NCBI GenBank assembly: GCA_016712505.1
Contig: JADJQY010000005.1
Location: forward strand, 1-64,000
Reading direction: 5' to 3'
Source: Candidatus Eiseniibacteriota bacterium
GTDB lineage: Bacteria; Eisenbacteria; RBG-16-71-46; CAIMUX01
DNA: 64,000 nucleotides
Below the pieces are notes generated by a model that was given only the letters and a program-made list of their open reading frames with translations, was not told the origin of the DNA and searched no databases. The position numbers and the translations under genes are program-made. Positions 38,320-46,995 of the stretch are shown here, one piece after another; the stretch's first letter is position 1; every line of letters starts with the position of its first letter.

Positions 38320-39638
38320 CACTCGGCTCCTTCCTCGCGCGGCGGATCGAAGCACCGACGGCATCGCGCCTCGTAGTGCTCGCTCGATCCGACCAGTATC
38401 CGTTCTCCGCGATGCGTCACCCGCTGCGTGCGCCCGGCGGGAGCTCCGCAAGTGACGCAGATCGCGAGCGTCTTGGTGATGTACTCCGCCCGCGCCAGCA
38501 GTTGCGGCATCGGCTCGAACGGCCGGGCGCGGTAGTCCATGTCGAGGCCGGCCACGATCACGCGGCGCCCCTCGTTGGCCAGCGTCTCGAGCGCGGCCAC
38601 GATCCCTTCGTCGAAGAACTGCACCTCGTCGATCCCGACCACCTCGGCCTCGCGCCCATGCTCGAGCACGTCGCGGGCCGAGCGAGCCTGGAGCGAGGGG
38701 ATCTTGATCTGGCTGTGGGAGACGAGATGGTCGACGTCGTATCGGTCGTCGATCGACGGCTTCAAGATCACGACCCGCTGGCGCGCGATCTGCGAGCGGC
38801 GGAGACGGCGGATCAGTTCCTCGGTCTTGCCGCTGAACATCGGCCCGCAGATCACCTCGAGCGAGCCGCCGCGGGGGAGATCACCGCGCATGGGATTTCG
38901 GCTCCGATCCGATTCCACCGCCCGGTTCCCCGCGTCCGCCCGGTTCGACGCGCGCCCGGTTGACGGCGCGCCCGTTGGCGCGCGCCCCGGTGCGACTCCC
39001 GCCTCCGCCTCGGCGTACCGCTCGTTCCGCACCGCCTGGACCTTGGTCGCAAGCAGATCGACCCCGACCCGATTGTGTCCCCCTTCGGGGATGATGACGT
39101 CGGCGAATCGCTTGCTCGGCTCGATGAACTCCAGGTGCATCGGCCGGACGTAGGTCTCGTACTGGGAGAGCACCGATTCGACCGTGCGGCCGCGTTCATG
39201 GATGTCGCGGCGCAAGCGCCGGAGCAGTCGCACATCGGAATCGGTGTCGACGAACACCTTGATGTCCATCAAGGCGCGAAGCTCGCGCTCGGCCAGCACC
39301 AGGATCCCCTCCAGGATGACCACCGACACCGGCAAGACGCGGCGCGTCCGCTCCGAGCGGGCGTGGCGGGTGAAGTCGTAGATCGGCTCCTCGATCGGCT
39401 CGCCGCCCAGGAGGCGTGAAACCTGCTCGAGCAGGAGCGGGGTGTCGAAGGCGTCGGGGTGATCGAAGTTGACCCGGGCGCGCTCTTCGGGCGTCAGGTC
39501 GGCCAGGTCGCGGTAGTACGAGTCCTGTTTCAGGATCGCCACTCCATCCGGACCCAGCGCCTCGTAGATCTTGGCCGCGACCAGGGTCTTCCCCGAGGCG
39601 GAGCCCCCCGCGATCCCGATCAGGACGCCGCGACTCAT
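38319..39638 (-). CDS. Uridine kinase-thymidine kinase fusion protein
   Basis: Residues 1-205 are a uridine/cytidine kinase: P-loop GIAGGSASGKT, KQDSYYRDL, NFDHPDAFDTPLL, PIYDFTRHAR, VVILEGILVL, RRLRRDIHERGRT. A Gly/Arg/Ala-rich linker (about 206-250) follows. Residues 250-439 are a type II thymidine kinase: SLEVICGPMFSGKTEELIRR, HSQIKIPS, VVGIDEVQFFDEG, VIVAGLDMDYRARPFEPMP and zinc cysteines CVTC and CRRC. Each half has a complete catalytic set, so one chain should phosphorylate uridine/cytidine and thymidine. The start overlaps the upstream EutN-like gene (ATGA). An internal Met at residue 250 could also give a free thymidine kinase. Confidence 0.92.
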   Translation of the reverse strand: MSRGVLIGIAGGSASGKTLVAAKIYEALGPDGVAILKQDSYYRDLADLTPEERARVNFDHPDAFDTPLLLEQVSRLLGGEPIEEPIYDFTRHARSERTRRVLPVSVVILEGILVLAERELRALMDIKVFVDTDSDVRLLRRLRRDIHERGRTVESVLSQYETYVRPMHLEFIEPSKRFADVIIPEGGHNRVGVDLLATKVQAVRNERYAEAEAGVAPGRAPTGAPSTGRASNRADAGNRAVESDRSRNPMRGDLPRGGSLEVICGPMFSGKTEELIRRLRRSQIARQRVVILKPSIDDRYDVDHLVSHSQIKIPSLQARSARDVLEHGREAEVVGIDEVQFFDEGIVAALETLANEGRRVIVAGLDMDYRARPFEPMPQLLARAEYITKTLAICVTCGAPAGRTQRVTHRGERILVGSSEHYEARCRRCFDPPREEGAE

Positions 39639-39943
39639 GCCGCCCCTCTGCGCGCGGTGCCCGTGCTCGGGTCCGGTTCCAGGTCGACCGTGTCGAGCAC
39701 GCCGACGATCACGGTGCGAACCGGGCCGCGCGGGGCGCGGAGGACCTGCGCGGCGCCGTTCCCCTCGTCCACCACCAGGACCGGATCCCCCACGCCGGCG
39801 TCGACCGTGTCGACCGCGAGGGTACGACGACCCAGGGAGCCTCCCGCGGGATCGACCCGTTCGACCCAGAGCAGCCGCCGTCCAAGCAGGGCGGGGTGCT
39901 TCAGGGTGGCGTTCAATTCACCAACGACTCTTCCCAGGAACAA
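39635..39943 (-). CDS. EutN/CcmL-family microcompartment vertex-like protein
   Basis: A 102-residue protein beginning (TTG start) FLGRVVGELNATLKHPALLG and continuing RLLWVERVDP, TLAVDTVDAGVGDPVLVVDE and VRTVIVGVLDTVDL. This is the OB-fold pattern of EutN/CcmL/PduN pentamers that cap the vertices of bacterial microcompartments. No BMC-domain shell protein or encapsulation peptide is visible in the window. The gene sits inside the nucleoside salvage operon, seven bases after hpt and overlapping the kinase fusion. It may serve a salvage-linked compartment encoded elsewhere, or have a non-shell role as in other solitary homologues. Confidence 0.8.
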   Translation of the reverse strand: MFLGRVVGELNATLKHPALLGRRLLWVERVDPAGGSLGRRTLAVDTVDAGVGDPVLVVDEGNGAAQVLRAPRGPVRTVIVGVLDTVDLEPDPSTGTARRGAA

Positions 39944-39952
39944 CGCGAATCC

Positions 39953-40495
39953 TCAGGTTTTGTTCTCGCTGCTCCCCTCCGCCTCGAGCACCTCTTCGGG
40001 CGAGAGCGCGGCGACGTAGGGCAAGCCTCGGTACTTCTCGCGGTAGTCGAGGCCGTAACCGACCACGAACTTGTCCGGGATCTCGAAACCGATGTAGTCG
40101 ACGAAGACCCCCTCGGTCCGGCGCGAGCGTTTGTCCAGCAGCGCGACCACCGAGACCGAGCGCGGGTTGCGCGCGGTCAGGTTCTTCTTGATGTAGGCCA
40201 AAGACAGCCCGGAGTCGACGATGTCCTCGATCACCAGGACGTCGCGGTCGAACACATCGTGGTCGAGATCCTTGAGCAGCTTGACGCTCCCCGAGGAGAC
40301 GACCCGATCCCCGTAGCTCGAGACCGAAATGAAATCGATCTCCACGTCGATCGACATGCGACGGATCAGATCGCCGAGAAAGACGGCCGAACCCTTGAGG
40401 ATCCCGACCAGGATCGGGACGCGCCCCATGTAGTCGCGCGACAGTTCGTCCCCTAGCTCTGCGACCCGCCGCGCGAGCACCTCTTCTGAGATCAA
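39953..40495 (-). CDS. hpt: Hypoxanthine (guanine) phosphoribosyltransferase
   Basis: A 180-residue class I PRTase: ILVGILKGSAVFLGDLIRRM, EIDFISVSSYGDRVVSSG, the PRPP loop DVLVIEDIVDSGLSLAYI, VVALLDKRSRRTEGVFVDYI and FVVGYGLDYREKYRGLPYV. It converts hypoxanthine or guanine with PRPP to IMP or GMP. A TTG at 40,495 is the likely start. First gene of the minus-strand salvage and import operon, divergent from the amidohydrolase. Confidence 0.94.
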   Translation of the reverse strand: MISEEVLARRVAELGDELSRDYMGRVPILVGILKGSAVFLGDLIRRMSIDVEIDFISVSSYGDRVVSSGSVKLLKDLDHDVFDRDVLVIEDIVDSGLSLAYIKKNLTARNPRSVSVVALLDKRSRRTEGVFVDYIGFEIPDKFVVGYGLDYREKYRGLPYVAALSPEEVLEAEGSSENKT

Positions 40496-40606
40496 GACTT
40501 CCGTGGTCGTTGCTCCTGATCGAGGCCAGGCCGCCCCGCCCTACCTGGCAAGGCCGCACCGGTTGGCCAGTCTCGAGTGATCCTGTTCCTTCGGATCCCG
40601 TCCTGA

Positions 40607-40635
40607 TTGACCCTAGGGATGACGGGCGGTAGCTT
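40607..40635 (+). promoter_or_regulatory. Candidate sigma-70 promoter of the amidohydrolase-add pair
   Basis: TTGACC (40,607-40,612), 17-base spacer, TAGCTT (40,630-40,635), inside the 222-base divergent intergenic region between hpt and the amidohydrolase. Confidence 0.4.
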
Positions 40636-40717
40636 CCGCAAAACAGGCCGCAGGCGCGCCAGTTCGCGCGCGCCCAAAGTGGCAGAAGATCGCGCTGCAT
40701 GATCGAAGGGACCCCCT

Positions 40718-42175
40718 TTGGAGTCAAGACGAAAAGCCCCCCGCATCCTCCTCTCCGGCGGCCGGTTGGTCGACCCGGAGGAGCGGGCGTTGCGCGCGGG
40801 CGACCTCTGGCTCGAGGGAGGCCGCGTCGTGGCCGAAACCCCGCGCGACCCGCAGCCCGAGTGGACACCGGGGAGCTATCTGGAGATCGCGCTCGCCGGG
40901 CGGTGGGTCCTGCCCGGGTTCGTCCAGGCCCACCTCCATCTTTGCCAGACATTACTCCGCGGCTGGGCCGAGGGGCGGACCCTCTACCGCTGGCTGGCCG
41001 AAGTGATCTGGCCGGGCGAGGCGGCGCACGACGCCGCTACGATGACGGTCGCGGCAGAGCTGGGAATCCGCCAGCTCCTCTCGGGGGGGACCACCGCCAT
41101 CCTCGACATGGGGACGACCCGCCACACCGAATCGATCGCCGAGGTCGCCGCGCGACTCGGGCTCCGGGCCACGCTCGGCCCGGCCCTGATGGACCGCGGT
41201 CCCGACGCGGCGCGCGGACTGCTCCTCTCTCCCACCGAATCGCTCGCCCGGTTCGAGGCGTTCGCCGCCGCGTGGGACGGACATGACGCCGGCCGCATCC
41301 GCGCCGCACTCTGTCCCCGGTTCGTGCCCAGCGTGAGCGAGCCGCTCTGGCGCGAGCTGACCCGTCGTCCCGACCTGGCCCGCTTCCCGATCCACACCCA
41401 CGGAGCGGAGACCGAGGAGGAGGTCGCGGAGGTGCGGAGCCTGACCGGCAAGAGCCCGATCGGTTATCTCGCGTCGCTGCCCGGAGTCTCCGGGCGCCTC
41501 TGCCTCGCCCACGCGGTCTGGCTCGACGACGACGATCGCCGCGCCTTGAACGACTCCGGCCTCGCGGTCTGCCACTGTCCCTCGAGCAACCTCAAGCTCG
41601 GCTCCGGCCTGGCCGACCTGCGCGCGCTCCGCGACGCCGGGGTGACCGTAGGGCTCGGAGCCGACGGAGCCCCCTGCAACAATCGTCTCGATCCATGGCA
41701 GGAGATGCGACAGGCGGCGTTCGTCGCGACCGCGCGGCGCGGACCGGAGTCGATCGATCCCTGGGAGATCCTCGCCCTGGCCACCGCCGGCGGGGCCGAC
41801 GCGCTCGGCCAGGGGGAGGAAATCGGGCGGCTGCGTCCCGGCTACCAGGCCGACTTCTGCCTCCTCGATCCGGAGCGCGATCCCGCCACGAGCGGGACCG
41901 ACCTCGAGCCGTCCGAGGACGGGAATCGACTGCCCGCCAATCGACTCCGTGCAATGAACGAGAACCAGTCTGAAGTCGGGGCCCGGTTTCGGGAGGACCC
42001 TGCCGCCCTCCTGGTCTTCGCCGGCTCGCCCGCACTGGTGGTCGAGACCTGGGTCGCCGGCCGCCAGGTCTACCGTGCCGACGCACCGCTCGACCCCGAC
42101 CTTGGCGACCGGGTCCGGGCCGCCAGGGGGCACCTTCGTTCGCGCCTTCATCCCCGGAAAGGAAACGAACCATGA
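40718..42175 (+). CDS. Amidohydrolase, nucleobase/nucleoside deaminase type
   Basis: A 485-residue metal-dependent TIM-barrel hydrolase. LPGFVQAHLHLCQTLLRG contains the HxH metal pair, IHTHGAETEEE the third His, CLAHAVWL the fourth, and VGLGADGAPCNN the catalytic Asp. The LHLCQTL form is typical of the TRZ/ATZ branch that includes guanine, 8-oxoguanine and S-adenosylhomocysteine/methylthioadenosine deaminases. Coupling to adenosine deaminase (ATGA overlap at 42,172) favours a purine substrate (inference). An unusual insertion of about 30 residues (DLEPSEDGNRLPANRLR) sits near the C-terminus. The TTG at 40,718 with GAAGGGA upstream is the likely start. Confidence 0.85.
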   Translation: MESRRKAPRILLSGGRLVDPEERALRAGDLWLEGGRVVAETPRDPQPEWTPGSYLEIALAGRWVLPGFVQAHLHLCQTLLRGWAEGRTLYRWLAEVIWPGEAAHDAATMTVAAELGIRQLLSGGTTAILDMGTTRHTESIAEVAARLGLRATLGPALMDRGPDAARGLLLSPTESLARFEAFAAAWDGHDAGRIRAALCPRFVPSVSEPLWRELTRRPDLARFPIHTHGAETEEEVAEVRSLTGKSPIGYLASLPGVSGRLCLAHAVWLDDDDRRALNDSGLAVCHCPSSNLKLGSGLADLRALRDAGVTVGLGADGAPCNNRLDPWQEMRQAAFVATARRGPESIDPWEILALATAGGADALGQGEEIGRLRPGYQADFCLLDPERDPATSGTDLEPSEDGNRLPANRLRAMNENQSEVGARFREDPAALLVFAGSPALVVETWVAGRQVYRADAPLDPDLGDRVRAARGHLRSRLHPRKGNEP

Positions 42176-43239
42176 CCCTGCCTCACGAGCTGATCGCCCG
42201 GCTCCCGAAGACCGATCTCCACCTCCACCTCGACGGGTCGATCCGCCTCTCGAGCATGATCGAGCTGGCCCGCGGACAGGGAATCGCGTTGCCGAGCGAG
42301 GACGCGGACAAGCTCCTCGCCCACCTCACGCCGAACAACAGCGACCTCGAAGGGTACCTGCGCTTCTTCGACACCACCCTTTCGGTCCTCGACACCGAGG
42401 AAGCGCTGGAACGGTGCGCCTTCGAGCTGGCCGAAGACGCGGCGCGCGAAAACGTGCGCTACCTCGAGGTGCGCTACAGCCCGCTGCTCCATCAGAAGCG
42501 GGGGCTGGAACTGGAGCCGATCGTCGAGGCGGTGATCCGTGGCCTGAAGCGGGCCGAGGCGCAGTACCGGATCCGCTCCGGCGTGATCCTCTGCGGCATT
42601 CGCAGCATGGATCCGCTCGAATCGCTGCGCCTGGCCGATCTCACCGTGGCCTACAAGCGGCGCGGCGTCGTCGCCTTCGATCTGGCCGGTGCGGAGAAGG
42701 ACTACCCGGCGAAGGAGCACCGCGATGCCTTCCTCCGGATCCTGAAGCACAACATCAACGTGACCGTGCATGCCGGCGAGGGGTTCGGTCCCCCCTCGAT
42801 CGCCCAGGCGCTCCACTTCTGCGGCGCCCATCGAATCGGTCACGGCACCCGCCTGCGCGAGGACCCGGACCTGCTCGCCTTCGTCAACGACCACCGGATC
42901 CCGCTCGAGATGTGCCTGACCTCGAACCTCCAGACCGGCACCGTGGCCCGACTCGAGGACCATCCCTTCGGCGACTACTTCCGCCGGGGATTGCGGGTGA
43001 CGCTCAACACCGACAATCGACTGATCTCGAACACCACCCTGACCCAGGAACTCGAACTGGCCTGCCGGCTGTTCGACCTCGACGCCGCCGATCTGCGCAA
43101 GATCCTGATCAACGGCTTCAAGAGCGCCTTCCTCCCCCACGAGGAGAAGGTGGCCCTGCTGCGCGAGGCGATCAGCGAGATGGACGCGGTCTTCCTCGAG
43201 TTCGACCCGACCTACGTCCCCTACCGGACCTTCCTCTAG
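42172..43239 (+). CDS. add: Adenosine deaminase
   Basis: A 355-residue ADA: KTDLHLHLDGSIRLSSM (metal HxH), YLEVRYSPLLHQKRGLE, VVAFDLAGAEKDYP, NVTVHAGEGFGPPS (His and catalytic Glu), HRIGHGTRL and VTLNTDNRLISN (catalytic Asp). It deaminates adenosine and deoxyadenosine to inosine forms, which punA and hpt can then process. Start overlaps the preceding stop (ATGA). About 350 bases without a gene follow. Confidence 0.95.
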   Translation: MTLPHELIARLPKTDLHLHLDGSIRLSSMIELARGQGIALPSEDADKLLAHLTPNNSDLEGYLRFFDTTLSVLDTEEALERCAFELAEDAARENVRYLEVRYSPLLHQKRGLELEPIVEAVIRGLKRAEAQYRIRSGVILCGIRSMDPLESLRLADLTVAYKRRGVVAFDLAGAEKDYPAKEHRDAFLRILKHNINVTVHAGEGFGPPSIAQALHFCGAHRIGHGTRLREDPDLLAFVNDHRIPLEMCLTSNLQTGTVARLEDHPFGDYFRRGLRVTLNTDNRLISNTTLTQELELACRLFDLDAADLRKILINGFKSAFLPHEEKVALLREAISEMDAVFLEFDPTYVPYRTFL

Positions 43240-43591
43240 GTTCCGGCCCGGTGGCCGCCCGGGGCGGCGACTCCCGGGAAAAGGCTGTCGGCATCCATCG
43301 TGCTGGACGGACGTGTCCAGGGTGACGGACATTCCCATGCTTTTTCCGGCACCCCTGAGCCTCGCCCGAGTCGGCGGCAAGACGGCAATGCCCTCCCTCC
43401 CTTGCAGGGTGCTGAAGAACCGTTCGGCTCGCCTCTCGCCGTGGGCAGCGGGAGCGAGCACTCGGCTGCGCAACACTCCGTTGCCCAACGCTTGTTCCCG
43501 GGGGCGGGAACGGGTAGAATGCGCGCTTCGGTTTGCTCCGGGCCCCCCGGGCGAATCCAGTTCGAGTCATGGAAGCGAAGGAGCCCATCGC
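43240..43591 (+). other. Intergenic region after add
   Basis: No gene is supported here. A short GC hairpin (GGCCGCCCGGGGCGGC, about 43,252-43,267) lies behind add and could be a weak terminator. The open frame running into the next gene lacks a ribosome-binding site and looks non-coding. Confidence 0.4.
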
Positions 43592-44281
43592 ATGCTGAAG
43601 GAGCTTTCCGCCGTCATCCTGGCGGGACGGGACAACCGCCATCTGAAGTCGGTCAAGCAGACCCTGCCGTTCGGGGACGAGATCGTGCTCACCCGCACGC
43701 TGAAGGCCTATCTCGACGCGGGGGTGGCCGAGGTGATCCTGGTCCTGAGTGAGCGCCAGGCCGATCTGCAGAACGAACTCGGTCCGCTCGCCGGCAAGGT
43801 CAAGGTCCTCACCGTTGCCGACTCGGAGGTGGGCCTCGGCGCTTGCCTGCGCGAGGGGGTTCGGAGCGTGGCCGGAGGCTCGAAGGGGTTCATGATCGGC
43901 GTCGCGGACCAGCCGCTCCTCTCTGCCGAGCTGATCACCGCCATGGCCGAGGCGTTCGCCAAGGGGGGGAAGAAGATCGCCCTCCCGGTGGTGCAGGGGG
44001 GAATCGGCTTCCCCGCCATCTTCGACGCCTCGATGACCAAGGAGTTCGGTCGCCTGAAGGACGCAGAGGAGAGCTGGGACATCGTCACCGCGCATGCCAG
44101 CGAGGTGCTCGATGTTCACCGCTACGAGACCGCCTACGTGCGGAGCATCGACGACATGGACGACTACTTCGCCCTGCTCGACCTGGCCCGCCTGCCCCGT
44201 CCCGATCTCACCCCGCCGAAGGACGAGCCGGAATCCTCGATGGCCGGGGCCGGTTCCGCGGACCGCAACCCGCTCGGATGA
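43592..44281 (+). CDS. MobA/MocA-like nucleotidyltransferase, atypical signature
   Basis: Start at 43,592 with AAGGAG eight bases upstream. LSAVILAGRDNRHLKSVKQT corresponds to the family loop LAAGxSxRMGxxK but lacks the RMG core, keeping the later Lys and PFG. ARTLKAYLDAGVAEVILVLS-type helix-strand, GLGACLREGVRSV, FMIGVADQPLLSAELI (metal Asp) and VQGGIGFPAIFDASM (acceptor-binding GxP region) follow. Homologues transfer NMP to molybdopterin or sugar-like acceptors. The substrate here cannot be named. The stop overlaps the HAD gene (ATGA). Confidence 0.75.
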   Translation: MLKELSAVILAGRDNRHLKSVKQTLPFGDEIVLTRTLKAYLDAGVAEVILVLSERQADLQNELGPLAGKVKVLTVADSEVGLGACLREGVRSVAGGSKGFMIGVADQPLLSAELITAMAEAFAKGGKKIALPVVQGGIGFPAIFDASMTKEFGRLKDAEESWDIVTAHASEVLDVHRYETAYVRSIDDMDDYFALLDLARLPRPDLTPPKDEPESSMAGAGSADRNPLG

Positions 44282-44994
44282 GTTCCGTCGGCGCCCCGAC
44301 GCGCGCCGCCTTGTTCGACATCGATGGCACGCTGCTCCACGGACACGGTTCCGGGCGGCGTGCCTTCTTGCGTGCGCTGGAGGAAATCCACCGTCGCCCG
44401 ATCGATGACGCGGGATTCAGCTTCGCCGGGCGCACCGATGTCGAGATCCTGAAGAAGGTGCTGGCCCAGAACGACCTTCCGGATCCGACGCCAGAGGAGA
44501 TCCTCCACTTCGCCACGCTCTACTGCCGCCACCTCGAGCACGAGTTGAGCCTGCTCGACGGCCCCCTCCTCTACCCTGGCGCGGAACGGCTGGTCGCGGC
44601 GGTCTGCGCCCGACCCGATTGGGCGCCCGGGCTCCTGACCGGCAACCTCCGTGAAGGGGCGCGGCGCAAGCTGGCCTCGACCGGTCTCTGGGAGCGCTTC
44701 ACCTTCGGTGCCTTTGGTGACGACCACGAGGATCGGAATGCTCTCGTCCCGATCGCTCTCCGGCGCGCGGCGCAGGTGTACTCCACAGAACTGCTGCCGG
44801 GCCGGGCGGTGGTGATCGGCGACACCGAGCGCGACGTGGCCTGCGCGCGGGCGGGCGGAGCGAAGGTGATCGCGGTTCGGAACGGCTGGGACGACGGCGT
44901 GGCCCTCCGTCGCGCGGAGCCGGACGCCTATTTCGAAGATTTGACCGACACGGGCGCCCTGCTCGCCGCGCTGGAAAGCCTCACCGCCGACTAA
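44278..44994 (+). CDS. HAD-superfamily hydrolase
   Basis: A 238-residue phosphatase-like HAD: motif I AALFDIDGTLLHG, a helical cap (FLRALEEIHRRPIDDAGF), motif II GLLTGNLREGARRK, motif III region and motif IV VVIGDTERDVACARAGGAKV. This resembles phosphoglycolate phosphatase or nucleotidase types. Translationally coupled to the nucleotidyltransferase gene, so the two probably act on related phosphorylated compounds. Confidence 0.88.
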   Translation: MSSVGAPTRAALFDIDGTLLHGHGSGRRAFLRALEEIHRRPIDDAGFSFAGRTDVEILKKVLAQNDLPDPTPEEILHFATLYCRHLEHELSLLDGPLLYPGAERLVAAVCARPDWAPGLLTGNLREGARRKLASTGLWERFTFGAFGDDHEDRNALVPIALRRAAQVYSTELLPGRAVVIGDTERDVACARAGGAKVIAVRNGWDDGVALRRAEPDAYFEDLTDTGALLAALESLTAD

Positions 44995-45168
44995 GCGTTC
45001 CGGCTCCACCCAGGTTCGACCGAGAAAGAAACCTCGCCCCTAGCATCCCCTCCGGCGCTTCGGTAGGCTCGCTGGTTTGACGGACACCTGGACGATGAAC
45101 CCCGGACGATGAACACTGGCCCCCCGCTTCGGGTTGGGCCGCACCACGCGAACAGGAAAGGGAGACTC

Positions 45169-45594
45169 ATGGCCAAGCGCACCGCATCGGCGGTCTGGAA
45201 CGGAGATCTGAAAGGCGGCAACGGCACGGTCAGTGTCGGCAGCGGCCTGATCAAGGACGCCGCGTACTCGTTCGTCAGTCGTTTCGAGGAAGGGACCGGG
45301 ACCAATCCGGAGGAGCTGGTCGCAGCCGCTCACGCCGGCTGCTTCGCCATGGCCACCTCGGCCACCTTCAGCAAGCACGGCTTCAATGCCGAGCGGCTCG
45401 CCGCGACCTGCACCATCACGCTCGACACGGTCGACGGCAAGCCGACCGTGACCACCAGCCACCTCGTGCTCCGCGGCACGGTGCCGGGCATCGACCAGGC
45501 CAAGTTTGCCGAGATCGCCAACGAGGCCAAGGCCGGCTGCCCGATCTCGCGCCTGCTCAATGCCACGATCACGCTCGACGCGACCCTGGAGTAG
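45169..45594 (+). CDS. osmC: OsmC-family peroxiredoxin-like protein
   Basis: A 141-residue OsmC protein: TASAVWNGDLKGGNGTV, GTNPEELVAAAHAGCFAMAT with the first redox Cys, and AKAGCPISRLLNATITL with the second. The OsmC subgroup reduces organic hydroperoxides using this Cys pair. Start at 45,169 is preceded by GGAAAGGGAG. It appears monocistronic. Confidence 0.93.
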   Translation: MAKRTASAVWNGDLKGGNGTVSVGSGLIKDAAYSFVSRFEEGTGTNPEELVAAAHAGCFAMATSATFSKHGFNAERLAATCTITLDTVDGKPTVTTSHLVLRGTVPGIDQAKFAEIANEAKAGCPISRLLNATITLDATLE

Positions 45595-45702
45595 GACCGA
45601 CCCGGAACTTCTCCTCGGCCAGCTTCCGGCTGCAGTCATGCGCGCGTTTCCTCATACTGGAAGCGCGCGTATTTCTTCGCGGGGAGGGAGCGTCCAGAGG
45701 AC

Positions 45703-46920
45703 ATGAACCGACACTCGCCCCACCTGGTGGCCCTCGGCGCGCTGGCGCTGTCGACCTGGATTTCGTCCGCTGCCTTGGCCGGCGTCGCGCCCCAGGAACT
45801 CCTGATCTACTACTCCTGGCCGTCGATCATCAACGGATCGACCAGCGTGGCCGAGGCGGCGAGCCACTTCGGTCAGTACGATCTGATCGTGCTTGGCGAT
45901 CTCCTGGAGAAGACCTCCCATCCCGATCACGGGAACACGGCCGCGATCCTGGCGAATCCTGCGCTGGCCCAGACCGAGGCCTACGGCTACATCACTCTTG
46001 GGGTGACCAGCCAGAACCTGAGTCCGGCCGAGATTACGCTTCGGATCGACGAGTGGCAGGCCACCGGGGCCGAGGGGATTCTCTTCGACGAGTACGGCTA
46101 CGACTACCAGGTGACGCGCGAACGGCAGAACCTGGCCGTCGCCCATGCGCATGCGGTCGGGATGAAGGTGATCGCCAACGCCTGGGTCCCGGCCGACGCC
46201 TTCGACCCCGCGGTCCACCCGACCGGCAATCCCACCGGCCTCCCCACCCTGCTTAGGCCCAGCGACGCGTTCCTCTTCGAGAGTTTCCAGATCCAGGAAG
46301 GCACCTACGTCCCCGAGTCCGCCTGGAGGACCAAGGCCGACGCCCTGCTCACCTACCGCGCGCAGTACGGCAGCTCGATCTTCGCCGTGACCACCGTGCT
46401 GCCGGAGACGGTCTACGACGAAGCAGCGCTCCACTACGCCTGGTTCAGCGCCGCGCTCGACGGCTGGAGTGCGCTCGGGTGGGGCGAGTACCTCTTCGCC
46501 GCGCTCACCGGCCAGGCCCCGTACCGCGACCGCCCCGTCATCGATCCCGGCGCGAACTTCGCCGGCGACCTCCTGCGCGAGAGCCCGGTCTATCGCCGCT
46601 TCACCAACACCGGCCAGCTCCGGGTCGATGCCAGCAGCCACGCCTTCGCGTTTCTGCCCGGGACGGCGGACGCGCACAGCCCGGCGCCTGGTCCCAGCTT
46701 CCTTCTCGCGCCCAACCCCGGGCGCGGCGTGATCCACCTCGTTCGCCCGGGCGGAGGACGAAGTCACATCGTCGTCCTGGACGTCACCGGGCGGGTAGTG
46801 GTGCCGCTGCAGTCGATCGGACCCGGATCGGTCGCCATCTCCGCGCCCCCCGAGGCCGGAAGCTACTACGTGCGGCTGGTCGAGACCGCAGAGACCGTAC
46901 GCCTGGTGCGGCTGCGCTGA
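45703..46920 (+). CDS. Secreted spherulin-4-like TIM-barrel protein with C-terminal sorting module
   Basis: A signal peptide (LVALGALALSTWISSAALAG) precedes a barrel resembling spherulin-4/GH114-type polygalactosaminidases: LLIYYSWPSIINGS, YDLIVLGDLLEK, YGYITLGVTSQNLS, IDEWQATGAEGILFDEYGYD (acidic pair), MKVIANAWVPADAF and AFLFESFQIQEG. The last 80 residues are a FlgD-like/T9SS-like module (SFLLAPNPGRGVIHL, IVVLDVTGRVVV, SYYVRLVETAETVRLVRLR). Likely an exported galactosamine-type polysaccharide hydrolase; the substrate is inferred only from the fold. Confidence 0.7.
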   Translation: MNRHSPHLVALGALALSTWISSAALAGVAPQELLIYYSWPSIINGSTSVAEAASHFGQYDLIVLGDLLEKTSHPDHGNTAAILANPALAQTEAYGYITLGVTSQNLSPAEITLRIDEWQATGAEGILFDEYGYDYQVTRERQNLAVAHAHAVGMKVIANAWVPADAFDPAVHPTGNPTGLPTLLRPSDAFLFESFQIQEGTYVPESAWRTKADALLTYRAQYGSSIFAVTTVLPETVYDEAALHYAWFSAALDGWSALGWGEYLFAALTGQAPYRDRPVIDPGANFAGDLLRESPVYRRFTNTGQLRVDASSHAFAFLPGTADAHSPAPGPSFLLAPNPGRGVIHLVRPGGGRSHIVVLDVTGRVVVPLQSIGPGSVAISAPPEAGSYYVRLVETAETVRLVRLR

Positions 46921-46995
46921 CCAGTTCAACCCCAAGCCGATCGCGCATCTGCACTTCGAGCGAGGCGATGCCTTACCGCGCGCCGCCGGATCGCC

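Noticed and set aside
42148..43488. Long minus-strand frame opposite adenosine deaminase
   Set aside because: Shadow of add; composition and lack of motifs.
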